Shown here: in pieces, positions 28,726 to 37,952 of the stretch | Layout of the letters: each line of letters begins with the position of its first letter | Position numbering within the stretch: position 1 is the stretch's first letter | Assembly: GCF_000023585.1 (NCBI RefSeq) | Contig: NC_012914.1 | Span: forward strand, 2,056,501-2,120,500 | Direction: 5' to 3' | DNA: 64,000 nucleotides | DNA from: Paenibacillus sp. JDR-2 | GTDB lineage: Bacteria > Bacillota > Bacilli > Paenibacillales > Paenibacillaceae | Translations under genes and position numbers: made by a program | Notes under the pieces: generated by a model | Told to the model about the DNA's origin: nothing | Seen by the model: only the letters and a program-made list of their open reading frames with translations | Databases searched by the model: none

Positions 28726-30501
28726 ATGCAGGAATCCACCTTTCTTCGCAAGTTATCCATTAAGCATAGGCTCCTAATCGCTTTCCTCATTACCTCGCTT
28801 CTGCCCGTATTCGCCGTTGCCTTTTATTCCAACATGAGATACGAAGCCTCGATCTCCGAGAAGCTGAGTGCTTCGACCCTTCAGGTGCTGTCGGAGTCGG
28901 CCATCAATGCAACCCGCGAATTGGCGCAATACGAGACGCTTAGCGAATCTATTATTATTAACAATCTGATTCAGGACGGATTCAAGAACGTAAGCCACAT
29001 GAACGATTACGAGAAATACGAGCTGCAGACCAACCTGAAGGATGAGCTGGGGGAGCAGGTCTTCCGGCTGAGCAATATCTCTAACGTCGTTTTGTTAACG
29101 AATGGCGGGGAGGCATTCTTTGATTTGGGCTTTGAGTGGTACCCGAATAATCAGATTGTCAGCGCTCTGCAAGACCTTGCGACTGCTCCCGGCAATATCA
29201 AGTGGACGTATCTCAGGTCTAACCGCGGATCCGACAAAATCGCCCTCAGCCGCATTATATATTCCGAGGAGGATCTGAACGTAAGACTCGGATATCTAAT
29301 TATCGTTATTGACGAGAAGGTGTTCTCACGCAATACGTTTGAGCATGTGGATCTCGGCAAAGGAGGCCGGATTTACATTGCGAACAGCCGGGGAGTGGTT
29401 GTATCCTCCGTCTCTCCCTCCATTGCGCATGGACAAGTCTATAATCAGGATGCCGTGTTTAAAAAAATGAACGCACAGAAGCCAAATACAACCTTCTACA
29501 CGGAAGCAGATGGCGAACGGGTGCTGGTGGGCAGCGCTTATATCCGGTCAGCGGACTGGTATATGATCGGACTGGTTCCGCATACGTATATCATTTCCGA
29601 ATTGGATGCCATCCGCAAAAATCTCATTTACATCTGCTTGCTTATCGTCTTATTGGCCGGAGCGCTGGCCATGTGGATTTACAGGAGCATAAACAAGCCG
29701 ATGCGCGATTTGCTCCAATACGCGAAGCAAATTAAGCTTGGCCGGCTCGAAACCAGACTGTCGAGAACGCATCCGGATGAAATGGGCAGATTATCCGAGA
29801 CGATTGACCAGATGGTTGCCCGGCTTAAGCTGCTGATCTATCAGGTTGAGGAGGAGCAGCAGGCCAAGCGCGAAGCGGAGCTGAAGATGCTTCAGGCGCA
29901 GATTAATCCGCATTTCCTGTTTAATACCTTGAACTCGCTGAAGTGGAGCGCCATGATGAGCGGGAATGAAGTGGTGGAACAAGGCATCGGCTCCTTATCC
30001 GAGCTGCTGCGCAACACGATTCTGGTTAAGGAGGAGATGATTCCGCTTGAAAAGGAGATCGACAATTTGCTCCATTATGCCGTTATTCAGCGGATCCGGT
30101 ACGGCGATTCCTTCAAGTTGGAATGCAGCATGAGTGATGAGCTGCTGTACCGCTGCCTGGTTCCAAGATTTATTCTCCAGCCAATTGTAGAGAATTCGAT
30201 TATCCATGCGGGAAGCAGCGAAGGCCGGAGAGTGCATATCCGGGTGGAAGGAGAAATCGTAGAAGGCATTCTGCAGCTTACTATCGCGGATGACGGCAAA
30301 GGGTTTGATATGGCGGAAGTACAGGAGCGCAAGCAGTCCCATGAGAAGCTGTCCGGAATCGGAATGTCTAATGTGGATGAAAGGATCCGTCTGCATGTCG
30401 GCCGGCAGTATGGGATTGAAATCAAAAGCGAGCTGAATGTCGGAACGGAAACGTTAATCCGGCTGCCAATCCTGATGAAAGAGGGTCAAATCGATGTATA
30501 A
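28726..30501 (+). CDS. YesM-type sensor histidine kinase
   Basis: This 591-residue kinase has transmembrane helices at about 16-36 and 299-319 around an extracytoplasmic Cache-like domain. A HAMP domain, phospho-acceptor His396 in QINPHFLFNTLN and an HATPase domain with IVENSIIHAG, DDGKGFD and SGIGMSNVDERIRL follow. GAGGGGAG precedes the ATG. It overlaps the YesN gene by 8 bp, so the pair is translationally coupled, here in kinase-first order, unlike the regulator-first pair at 19647-22926. The presumed target is the fucosidase and beta-helix locus that follows. Confidence 0.92.
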   Translation: MQESTFLRKLSIKHRLLIAFLITSLLPVFAVAFYSNMRYEASISEKLSASTLQVLSESAINATRELAQYETLSESIIINNLIQDGFKNVSHMNDYEKYELQTNLKDELGEQVFRLSNISNVVLLTNGGEAFFDLGFEWYPNNQIVSALQDLATAPGNIKWTYLRSNRGSDKIALSRIIYSEEDLNVRLGYLIIVIDEKVFSRNTFEHVDLGKGGRIYIANSRGVVVSSVSPSIAHGQVYNQDAVFKKMNAQKPNTTFYTEADGERVLVGSAYIRSADWYMIGLVPHTYIISELDAIRKNLIYICLLIVLLAGALAMWIYRSINKPMRDLLQYAKQIKLGRLETRLSRTHPDEMGRLSETIDQMVARLKLLIYQVEEEQQAKREAELKMLQAQINPHFLFNTLNSLKWSAMMSGNEVVEQGIGSLSELLRNTILVKEEMIPLEKEIDNLLHYAVIQRIRYGDSFKLECSMSDELLYRCLVPRFILQPIVENSIIHAGSSEGRRVHIRVEGEIVEGILQLTIADDGKGFDMAEVQERKQSHEKLSGIGMSNVDERIRLHVGRQYGIEIKSELNVGTETLIRLPILMKEGQIDV

Positions 30502-32053
30502 AGTCATTATTGTGGATGATGAGATGATCGTGCGGCATGCGGTGAAAACTTTGATTAAGTGGGACAGATTCGAATTTGCGGGTTCTGCCGCGAATGGCAT
30601 AGCCGCACTCGAGCTGGCAGCCCGGACTGGTGCGGAAATCATCATTACGGATATCAAGATGCCGGAGATGGACGGACTCGAGCTGATCAAAAAGCTGGTG
30701 GCCGGCGATTTTCGGGGAGAGGTGCTGGTTCTCAGCAATTACAACGACTTCGAATTGGTGCGCGAAGCGCTTAAATGCGGCGCTCATGATTATATGCTGA
30801 AGCTGACCTTGAAGTCAGAGGCCTTTATGGCGGCCCTGGACGAGATGGCGGCAAAGCTTGATGCCAGAGGACATCAGCTGGCTCCGCAAGGATTGGTGAA
30901 GAACGCTGCAGGCGGTGAGCGGACAAGCCTCTATCAGCTGCTAAATAGAGCCGAGCATGGAGAAAGCATAGCCTTTAATCGTCTAACAGGCGAGGAGCAC
31001 AAAGGAGTAACCGGATTAAACGGTGCCTGCTGTTATTCGTTTGCCGTGTATGCGCAGGAAGAGGAGGAGCAGTCGGATATCGCGGATATTTTAGACAAGC
31101 TGGCTGATGGATTATTTCCTGGGAAACAGCATGGATTTGTTATTCCTGCAGGGGCAGGGCGATATTCCCTTATTATTACGGTTCCCCGCAGCCTTAATCC
31201 GGCGGAGCCGGAAGAGGTTGCGCACCGTCTGGTCAAGCTCGCAGAGATGTATTACGGTCTGCATGTCAATGTCTTTTTTGGCCAAGCGGCCACTTCGTTT
31301 GAGGAATTGCTTCTGCAGCTGAGGTTAAATAAGGAAGCCGATGAGCTGCGTTTTTATACCCGATACACGGAAGGCTGCTGTTCCAGCTTGCCCCGGCAAT
31401 CCATTAACCAAGAGGGATTCCATCAATCGGAAGCAAGACTGCGGGAGAGCTTGAGGAAATCCGGGGGAAGCGCCGTGGAGCTATGGGTGGAAAGCTCGTT
31501 TCTCCTGGTTGAATCGGCTGCGGCACATCGGGTTCCGCCCAGGACGTTAAAAAGGATCTTAAGCGGCAGTATTTGGGGCTTATCGAATACCACGCCTGTC
31601 CGGAACGGCCAGCCATGGAATGAACAGGTCTGGATTGAAAAGATGGAAGCGGCGGAGTCGGATTCCGGCCTGCTGCTTCTTATTAAAGATTCATCCGATC
31701 AGCTCTATGATGTTATCGGACGCATTCCCGCAGCCGCGGCGATCCGCGGGGAGATCAAGCAGGCGCTTTCGTATCTCGAGGAGCATTACGCGGAGCGGGT
31801 AGCGATCTCGGATGTAGCCGCGCATGTCGGCTTGTCCGAGCCGTATCTATGCCAGGTGTTCAAGACGGAAACGGGCAGCAGTATCCTGACCCGGTTAAAC
31901 GAGATTCGCCTGAATAAAGCCCATGAGATGCTGGCATCGGGCAACTATTTGGTCAAGCAGGTTGCGATTGAGGTAGGCATCCCGGATCCGTTTTATTTCA
32001 ATCGGCTGTTTCGCAAGCGTTATGGGGTAGCTCCCAAGAATGTTAAAGGCTGA
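30494..32053 (+). CDS. YesN-type response regulator (receiver plus AraC HTH)
   Basis: This 519-residue protein has a receiver (1-120) with Asp8-Asp9, phospho-acceptor Asp53 in ITDIKMPEMDG and a Lys in YMLKLTLK. A middle domain (about 130-400) and an AraC HTH at the C-terminus (about 415-519; VGLSEPYLCQVFK, IPDPFYFNRLFRKRYG) follow. Its ATG lies inside the kinase gene. It probably activates the two similar promoters at about 32146 and 36176, ahead of the binding-protein and permease genes. Confidence 0.92.
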   Translation: MYKVIIVDDEMIVRHAVKTLIKWDRFEFAGSAANGIAALELAARTGAEIIITDIKMPEMDGLELIKKLVAGDFRGEVLVLSNYNDFELVREALKCGAHDYMLKLTLKSEAFMAALDEMAAKLDARGHQLAPQGLVKNAAGGERTSLYQLLNRAEHGESIAFNRLTGEEHKGVTGLNGACCYSFAVYAQEEEEQSDIADILDKLADGLFPGKQHGFVIPAGAGRYSLIITVPRSLNPAEPEEVAHRLVKLAEMYYGLHVNVFFGQAATSFEELLLQLRLNKEADELRFYTRYTEGCCSSLPRQSINQEGFHQSEARLRESLRKSGGSAVELWVESSFLLVESAAAHRVPPRTLKRILSGSIWGLSNTTPVRNGQPWNEQVWIEKMEAAESDSGLLLLIKDSSDQLYDVIGRIPAAAAIRGEIKQALSYLEEHYAERVAISDVAAHVGLSEPYLCQVFKTETGSSILTRLNEIRLNKAHEMLASGNYLVKQVAIEVGIPDPFYFNRLFRKRYGVAPKNVKG

Positions 32054-32112
32054 TCTTAAAATCGTATAGGTCACGACGCAAAAGGCGCTAAAATTATCCA
32101 TCATCATCCGTT

Positions 32113-32151
32113 CTTTTGTTTATATGGCAACTTCGTCAACGTCCTTATAAT
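32113..32151 (+). promoter_or_regulatory. Promoter with candidate YesN activator box (copy 1)
   Basis: CTTTTGTTTATAT (32113-32125) lies 33 bp before TATAAT (32146-32151), and GTCAAC lies between them. A close copy of this arrangement occurs at 36142-36181 ahead of the permease genes. Confidence 0.45.
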
Positions 32152-32185
32152 TAGGCTCATCACAAATCGAAAGGGGTCATGCAAC

Positions 32186-33655
32186 GTGATGAAGCACAAG
32201 AAGTGGTATACGTTAACTTCCGTTATTGTATTGCTGTCCGCGGTATTAGCCGGCTGCGGTTCCGGCAACAACTCGAACCCGAATTCGAATTCCAGCAATT
32301 CCCCATCCCCATCCCCGACTGCTTCCGCGGCGGCAGAATCCGAGTCTCCATCCGCGGCGCCTTCCGAAAGCGCTTCGCCAGAGACGAAGACCTTCGATAA
32401 TCCGGAGCTTGATGTTGCGGTGTTCCAAGGCGGCTATGGCCGGGAGTTCTGGGACAGTGTGGCGGAAGCGTTCATGCAGGATTATCCGGGTACCAAAATC
32501 AACATCACGGCCAGCCCCAAAATAGCCGAAATGATCCGGCCGAAAATCGTGGCAGGCAACCCGCCTGATTTCATGTACATTGCAGGCAGCGATAACACGC
32601 CGCTTGTAGACGGCCTCATTAAGGATAAAGCTCTGCTTGATCTGACGGACGTATTTAACGGTCCTGCTCTTGACGGGACTCCGCTTAAGGATAAAATTCT
32701 GGACGGCGTACTCGGCTCCCGCGCAAGCTCGCCTTATGACGACGGCAAAGTCTATCTCGCCCCGTACAACTTTGGCGTAATGGGTCTCTGGTACAACAAA
32801 GCATTGTTTGATGCCAAGGGAATTACTCCGCCAAAAACCTGGGATGACTTCTTTGCGGCTAACGCTGCAGCGAAAGAAAACGGACGCGCATTAATGACCT
32901 ACCAAGGCATCTATCCGGGTTATCTGGAGGAAATGATTGTTCCGGCGATCTATGCTGCGGGCGGTCAGGATGCGCTTAAGCAATTTTTCGATTATGATCC
33001 GGAATTCTGGAAGAGCGATACGTTTAAGCAGGTATGGGGTCTTCTCGATAAAATCGCTAAAGAAGACAATGCCCTGATGTCAGGTACTGTTGCGCTGAAC
33101 CATACCCAATCGCAAACGGCGTTCCTGCAAGGCAAAGCAATGTTTATCCCGAACGGTACCTGGTTTGAGGACGAGATGAAGGATGCCCCGCGCGAAGACG
33201 GCTTCAAGTTTGGTTATCTTGGCGTACCGGCGTTCACGGCAGATAAACAGGTGTCCGCGCTGACAAGCGTAGAGACGATGGTTATTCCGGCCAAAGCGAA
33301 AAACCCCGAGCTCGCGAAGGAGTTCCTGAAGTACATTTATACGGAAAAAGCGATCAAGCTGAACGGCGAAAAAGCCAAGGCGGTCATGGCGGTAAAAGGC
33401 GCGCCGGATCTGGTGAAGGAATACATCTCGGAGACCACCTACAACGTCTACAAAGCAGCCGATGACGGCATGGTTGCGGTTAACGGCACCTTCAAGCCGG
33501 TTGCCAAAGGCAGCAAGTATAATCCTAGCGATGAAGTGTATAAACCCATCTCCTCGATCATGAGCAAGCAGATGACCTTGGATCAATACAGCGAGAAGCT
33601 GTACAAAGTATATACCGCGATTAAAAAGGAGCTGGAAGCCGCCGGATCGCAGTAA
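32186..33655 (+). CDS. Sugar-binding lipoprotein, family 1 (possibly NgcE-like)
   Basis: This 489-residue lipoprotein has lipobox VLAGC with the cysteine at residue 24. A linker rich in Asn, Ser, Pro and Glu (about 25-70) leads to a family-1 solute-binding domain. The opening VAVFQGGYGREFW and the AGNPPDFMYIAG segment recall N-acetylglucosamine/chitobiose-binding NgcE proteins, but this is pattern memory only. AAAGGGG lies 9 nt before GTG 32186, and the next codon, ATG 32189, is an alternative start. It is separated from its probable permeases (36215, 37101) by the beta-helix gene. Confidence 0.88.
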   Translation: MMKHKKWYTLTSVIVLLSAVLAGCGSGNNSNPNSNSSNSPSPSPTASAAAESESPSAAPSESASPETKTFDNPELDVAVFQGGYGREFWDSVAEAFMQDYPGTKINITASPKIAEMIRPKIVAGNPPDFMYIAGSDNTPLVDGLIKDKALLDLTDVFNGPALDGTPLKDKILDGVLGSRASSPYDDGKVYLAPYNFGVMGLWYNKALFDAKGITPPKTWDDFFAANAAAKENGRALMTYQGIYPGYLEEMIVPAIYAAGGQDALKQFFDYDPEFWKSDTFKQVWGLLDKIAKEDNALMSGTVALNHTQSQTAFLQGKAMFIPNGTWFEDEMKDAPREDGFKFGYLGVPAFTADKQVSALTSVETMVIPAKAKNPELAKEFLKYIYTEKAIKLNGEKAKAVMAVKGAPDLVKEYISETTYNVYKAADDGMVAVNGTFKPVAKGSKYNPSDEVYKPISSIMSKQMTLDQYSEKLYKVYTAIKKELEAAGSQ

Positions 33656-33677
33656 ATTCCAAATAAGCGATTCTCGT

Positions 33678-33714
33678 AAAACCTGCCGTGCTTGATGCAA
33701 GTCGGCAGGTTTTA
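33678..33714 (+). terminator. Intrinsic terminator after binding-protein gene
   Basis: AAAACCTGCCG pairs with CGGCAGGTTTT around a 14-nt loop. The U tail is short because the stem itself ends in T. Confidence 0.75.
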
Positions 33715-33839
33715 TGATTAGAGCATACTTGCGCAGTAAGCTTGGAATGACAAATCTATTGCAGAGGGGATGGTGCGTTTAAGAGAGCTTGGTCCAGGTT
33801 GTTTATGTGACAATTCTTTGTAGGAGGTATGAAACGGAA

Positions 33840-35972
33840 ATGAAAAAACAAACCTCAGCTTTGCTGGCGTTCCTGTTACTGTGTTCCGTCCTTCTAACTA
33901 TCGTGCCAGCTACGGTAAGCGCAGCGAATACGACGTATTACGTCGATTCGGCTTCCGGCAGCGATTCCAACAACGGTACTTCGACAAGCACACCATGGAA
34001 AACGTTGGACAAAGTTAATGCAACCACCTTCCAGCCGGGCGACCAGATCTTGTTCAAGTCGGGAGGCGTCTGGAATGGCCAGCTATGGCCGAAGGGCTCC
34101 GGTACGGTTGGCTCTCCGATCAAGATCGACAAGTACGGCGGTACGGCCCGTCCGATTATTAACGGCGGCGGAACAGCCCGGGCATACCAATCGACCGGCG
34201 CCGTTATGCTTCGCAACCAGGAATATTGGGAGATCAGCAACCTGGAAGTGACGAACGACGATAACTTTAGCGTCGATCTGACAACCGTGACATACGCAAA
34301 CAGCAAACCTTCGAACATAAGGGACGGCATCCTTGTTGTGCTGGATACGGATCTAGTGCCTGCTGGCGGCGATGGGGTCATGGATCATATCTATATTCAT
34401 GACAACTACGTGCATGACGTGGATAGTCCAAACGCCTGGCCGAATCAGTACGGAAACGCTTCGTTTAACGGCGGAATCATGTTCTACGTGATAGGCACGC
34501 TGAAGCCTAACATGACCTTTAACGACGTGCGGATCGAGAATAATACAATCGAGAAGGTTGACCTGCTCGCGATTGCCAACTTCAACTATACGACAACAAC
34601 CGCTTTTCAGGATGAGATCGGGCCTAATAACCTGTGGCAGACAAACATTTATATCGGTCATAACTACATGCGTAATATTGGCCAAGGCGCGATTGATATT
34701 TGCGATGCCAAGGATGCGGTTGTGGAGTATAACGTCGTGGACGGCTGGTCGAAACGGTACAATGCGGAAAGCGCGGGTATTTATCCGTGGAAATCGCAAA
34801 ATGTCGTATTCCAGAACAACGAAGTGTACGGCGGTCCAACAACAACGGGCGCGAACAACGGCGATGGAACGGCTTTTGACTTCGACTCTCCGAACATTAA
34901 CATCGTCTACCAGTTCAACTATACCCATAACAACCCGATGGGCTGGATGAGCTACCTGGGCAGGAGCAGCAACAATATTGCCCGGTATAACATCAGCGAC
35001 GATAACGCGGCTTATCTTATCAAATTTGGCTGGTTCGACGTGGATACCTCGGCCACCTATTTCCTGAATAACGTGTTTATCTACAACGGTTCCGTTACGA
35101 AATTTACGAACTCCAACGCGAACCTGGCGTCGACGTATTTCAAGAGCGTGCCGTATTACTTCTATAATAATGTGTTTTATGATAAAACAACGCCGTCCTC
35201 TTCCTTCTGGGCAAGCAGCCCGTCCGGTTACGGCACAGCGGTATTCCGCAATAATGCCTATTATGTGACAACGGGAAGCCACGCGGCAGGCGAGCCAAAC
35301 GATCCGGCCAAAGTCATTTCTCCTCCGCAAATGGTTAATCCGGGTCAAGCGCCTACCTTGGGAGCAAACGGCTTCACCAGCGGGGCAACGGTATGGGACG
35401 GCTACAAGCTTCAAACGACATCGCCTCTGATTAATGCGGGCTTTAACGTACCTCAGCTGGGGACAAAAGATTTTTACGGCAACGCTTTGTATAACGGCTC
35501 CGCTCCGGATATCGGCGTTTTCGAATCAACTGTTACGGGCGGTCCGGCCGGCCCAACCTCCGTTGCGGTAGGCGGCACGGTTACGGCAAGCTCCACAAGC
35601 AGCCCGTCGGGCGAGGAGAAGGAAAAAGCCTTTGACCAGAACACCTCAACGAAATGGCTGATTACGACAAGCACCGGCTGGATTCAGTATAAATTCGCCA
35701 CCGGCGTCTCCCAAGCGGTGAAGTCCTACACGATTACTTCAGCGAACGACGTGCCAACAAGGGATCCGAAAAACTGGACATTGCAGGGCTCCAATAACGG
35801 AACAACTTGGACCACGCTGGATACGCGGACGAACGAAACCTTCGCCAACCGTTTCCAGACCAATACCTATACGTTCACCAACACAACGTCCTATTCGTAT
35901 TACCGCTTGAACATCACCGCCAACAGCGGCGCCACCCAGATTCAGTTAGCGGAAATCGGCCTCTTCACTTAG
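33840..35972 (+). CDS. Secreted right-handed beta-helix protein with C-terminal F5/8C (CBM32-like) domain
   Basis: This 710-residue exported protein has a signal peptide at 1-28 that cleaves near VSA-AN. TYYVDSASGSDSNNG and TPWKTLDKVNATTFQPGDQI, a common beta-helix opening, come next. A long Asn-rich parallel beta-helix region (about 60-560) and a discoidin/CBM32-like sandwich (about 575-710; EKAFDQNTSTKWL, WTLQGSNNGTTW) follow. Such proteins are often polysaccharide lyases or hydrolases, but no catalytic residues can be assigned. ATG 33840 is chosen because AGGAGG (33822-33827) precedes it and the signal peptide begins there. It probably attacks a fucosylated or pectic glycan outside the cell. 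Confidence 0.85.
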   Translation: MKKQTSALLAFLLLCSVLLTIVPATVSAANTTYYVDSASGSDSNNGTSTSTPWKTLDKVNATTFQPGDQILFKSGGVWNGQLWPKGSGTVGSPIKIDKYGGTARPIINGGGTARAYQSTGAVMLRNQEYWEISNLEVTNDDNFSVDLTTVTYANSKPSNIRDGILVVLDTDLVPAGGDGVMDHIYIHDNYVHDVDSPNAWPNQYGNASFNGGIMFYVIGTLKPNMTFNDVRIENNTIEKVDLLAIANFNYTTTTAFQDEIGPNNLWQTNIYIGHNYMRNIGQGAIDICDAKDAVVEYNVVDGWSKRYNAESAGIYPWKSQNVVFQNNEVYGGPTTTGANNGDGTAFDFDSPNINIVYQFNYTHNNPMGWMSYLGRSSNNIARYNISDDNAAYLIKFGWFDVDTSATYFLNNVFIYNGSVTKFTNSNANLASTYFKSVPYYFYNNVFYDKTTPSSSFWASSPSGYGTAVFRNNAYYVTTGSHAAGEPNDPAKVISPPQMVNPGQAPTLGANGFTSGATVWDGYKLQTTSPLINAGFNVPQLGTKDFYGNALYNGSAPDIGVFESTVTGGPAGPTSVAVGGTVTASSTSSPSGEEKEKAFDQNTSTKWLITTSTGWIQYKFATGVSQAVKSYTITSANDVPTRDPKNWTLQGSNNGTTWTTLDTRTNETFANRFQTNTYTFTNTTSYSYYRLNITANSGATQIQLAEIGLFT

Positions 35973-35974
35973 TC

Positions 35975-36018
35975 AAAAAGCTGTGCGCGGATATTCTTAT
36001 CCCCGCACAGCTTTTTTT
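35975..36018 (+). terminator. Intrinsic terminator after beta-helix gene
   Basis: AAAAGCTGTGCG-GGATA pairs with TATCC-CGCACAGCTTTT and a T run follows. Confidence 0.93.
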
Positions 36019-36141
36019 CGCGGCCTCCCCCAAATAACAAAACGGCGAGGTGGGGGAGGGCGGAGTATTAGAATACGCAGCCCATCCACCTAGACGATAT
36101 TACGCCCATATCCATCTTAAAATCGTCTATAACCTTCGTCG

Positions 36142-36181
36142 CTTTTGTTCATATCCCCCTCTCCCTTAGTCAACTTATAAT
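36142..36181 (+). promoter_or_regulatory. Promoter with candidate YesN activator box (copy 2)
   Basis: CTTTTGTTCATAT (36142-36154) lies 34 bp before TATAAT (36176-36181), with AGTCAAC in between. TCTTAAAATCGT, also present at 32054, begins at 36116. The resemblance to the promoter at 32113-32151 suggests one activator for both. Confidence 0.45.
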
Positions 36182-36214
36182 TAACTCTATCACGCGGGAG
36201 AGGGGATGAAGGCC

Positions 36215-37099
36215 ATGACCATCAGAACAAGAAGAACCTTATTCATCATTGCTTGTTTGCTGCCCGGACTCTTATTGTTCACCTTGTTTAAGGTATATCC
36301 GACGATTCAAATTTTCCAAAAATCGATGTTTTTATGGACGGGGTTAAGCGACAAGCCTAAATATATCGGCTTTCGGAACTACACGGATATGTTTCATGAC
36401 GATACGTTTCTCCTGTCGCTCCGCAATACCGGCTTCCTTATGCTGGTCGTACCGGTTGTTACGATTATCGCCGCTCTTATTAACGCGTCGATTCTAACCA
36501 GATCCAAGCTGAAAGAGCGGGGCTTTTACCGGACGGTGTTTTTCTTCCCAAGCATCTTGTCCTTTGTTGTTATCGCTATTCTCTGGTCGTTTATCTATCA
36601 TCCAACGATGGGTTTCGTTAATTCGGGGCTGGATTTGCTAGGTCTGCACAGCTGGGCCAAACCTTGGCTTGGCGACCAGAAGACCGTGCTTTGGGCGCTT
36701 GCGGTTACGCTCATCTGGCAGGCTGCCGGTTACTATATGGTCATGTTTATGGCGGGGATCGACAGCATCTCTCCGGATCTCTACGAAGCGGCGGAGCTGG
36801 ACGGAGCCACTCGAATCCAGCAGTTTTTCCGCATAACGATCCCAATGTTGTGGGAGATCATCCGGGTAACGATTATTTTTAGCATTAACGGGGTGCTCAG
36901 CATCAGTTTTATTATCGTCTCGGTCATGACGGGCGGCGGACCGGACCGGCATTCCGAGGTTGTAATGACGTATCTGTATTCCCAGGCGTTTACGAATTCC
37001 AACTTTGGCTACGCGATGGCCATTGGCGTCTTTATCTTCATCATTTCGATGATTCTGGCCGTACTCAGCAATAAACTGACGGAAAGGGGCTCGCATTGA
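36215..37099 (+). CDS. Sugar ABC transporter permease, MalF/UgpA type
   Basis: This permease of about 294 residues has six helices and the EAA loop LYEAAELDGATRIQQFFRITIP. Its start and spacing differ from the LplB-type permeases of the other loci and match the MalF/UgpA class. An ATG at 36206 abuts the GGGG ribosome site, so ATG 36215, 9 nt away, is preferred. It pairs with the MalG-type permease starting 1 bp after its stop and is likely fed by the binding lipoprotein at 32186. Confidence 0.9.
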   Translation: MTIRTRRTLFIIACLLPGLLLFTLFKVYPTIQIFQKSMFLWTGLSDKPKYIGFRNYTDMFHDDTFLLSLRNTGFLMLVVPVVTIIAALINASILTRSKLKERGFYRTVFFFPSILSFVVIAILWSFIYHPTMGFVNSGLDLLGLHSWAKPWLGDQKTVLWALAVTLIWQAAGYYMVMFMAGIDSISPDLYEAAELDGATRIQQFFRITIPMLWEIIRVTIIFSINGVLSISFIIVSVMTGGGPDRHSEVVMTYLYSQAFTNSNFGYAMAIGVFIFIISMILAVLSNKLTERGSH

Positions 37100-37100
37100 C

Positions 37101-37931
37101 ATGTCTTCTTACATCGGAAAAATCGCGCTGCGCCTGTTCCTTATCGTGCAGGCTGTTATTGTCGTATATCCGCTATTGTGGAATGTACTCGCTTCTTTCA
37201 AGACAAATGCCGAGGTAATGGAGAACCCCTGGAAGCTGCCATCCGGCCTGCAGTGGAAAAACTACGTAGACGCCTTTACAACGGCCCGCATCGGCGATTA
37301 TATGCTGAATTCCGTTCTTGTTGTGTTGATCTCGATGGCGGTATTGCTCATAGCCGCGGTGCCGACGGCTTATGTATTAGGCAGAATGGTTTTTCGCGGA
37401 AGGGGGTTTATTACGCAGTTCTACATGGCGGGCCTGTTTATCGGCGGCGTGTATATCATTGTTCCGTTATTCATCATGATGAATGAACTGCATATGCTGG
37501 ACAACCGGTTTTGGTTAAGCGCGGTGTATGCGACAGGCAGCCTTCCATTTTCCGTTTATTTACTGACAGGCTTTATGAAGTCGATAGCGAATGATTATGA
37601 AGAAGCGGCCATGATCGACGGCTGCGGTTATTTCTCGATATTAGTCCGCATTATTATTCCGATGGCCCGGCCGGGGATTGTCACCTTAATCGTATTCAGC
37701 TTCTTTGATTTCTGGAACGAATACGTGATGGCGATGACCTTTATGACAAGCGATGCGAAAAAGACAATTCCGGTCGGCTTATCCAACCTCATGCAGATCC
37801 AGCAGTTCGCAACCGACTGGGGTTCGCTTTTTGCCGGTCTTGTTATCGTGCTGGCGCCAACGGTGCTGATTTATGCGCTCTTGCAGAAGAAGTTAACGGA
37901 AGGGATGGCGCTTGGCGGAGTAAAAGGCTAA
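37101..37931 (+). CDS. Sugar ABC transporter permease, MalG/UgpE type
   Basis: This 276-residue permease has six helices, the EAA loop YEEAAMIDGCGYFSILVRIIIP and the ending EGMALGGVKG, typical of MalG-like subunits. The start lies 1 bp after the preceding permease stop, and GGAAAGGGG is the ribosome site. It belongs to the same operon as the fucosidase that follows after 21 bp. Confidence 0.92.
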   Translation: MSSYIGKIALRLFLIVQAVIVVYPLLWNVLASFKTNAEVMENPWKLPSGLQWKNYVDAFTTARIGDYMLNSVLVVLISMAVLLIAAVPTAYVLGRMVFRGRGFITQFYMAGLFIGGVYIIVPLFIMMNELHMLDNRFWLSAVYATGSLPFSVYLLTGFMKSIANDYEEAAMIDGCGYFSILVRIIIPMARPGIVTLIVFSFFDFWNEYVMAMTFMTSDAKKTIPVGLSNLMQIQQFATDWGSLFAGLVIVLAPTVLIYALLQKKLTEGMALGGVKG

Positions 37932-37952
37932 GAACTTAGGAGGAGATATGAA

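Noticed and set aside
33799..33815. Third copy of the TTGTTTAT activator-like motif before the beta-helix gene
   Set aside because: It resembles the box at 32115 but lies only 7 bp before the ribosome site with no -10 element after it, so it cannot work as an upstream activator site.
34353..35414. 353-residue minus-strand frame opposite the beta-helix gene
   Set aside because: Antisense shadow with no recognisable domain; the plus strand has a signal peptide and family motifs.
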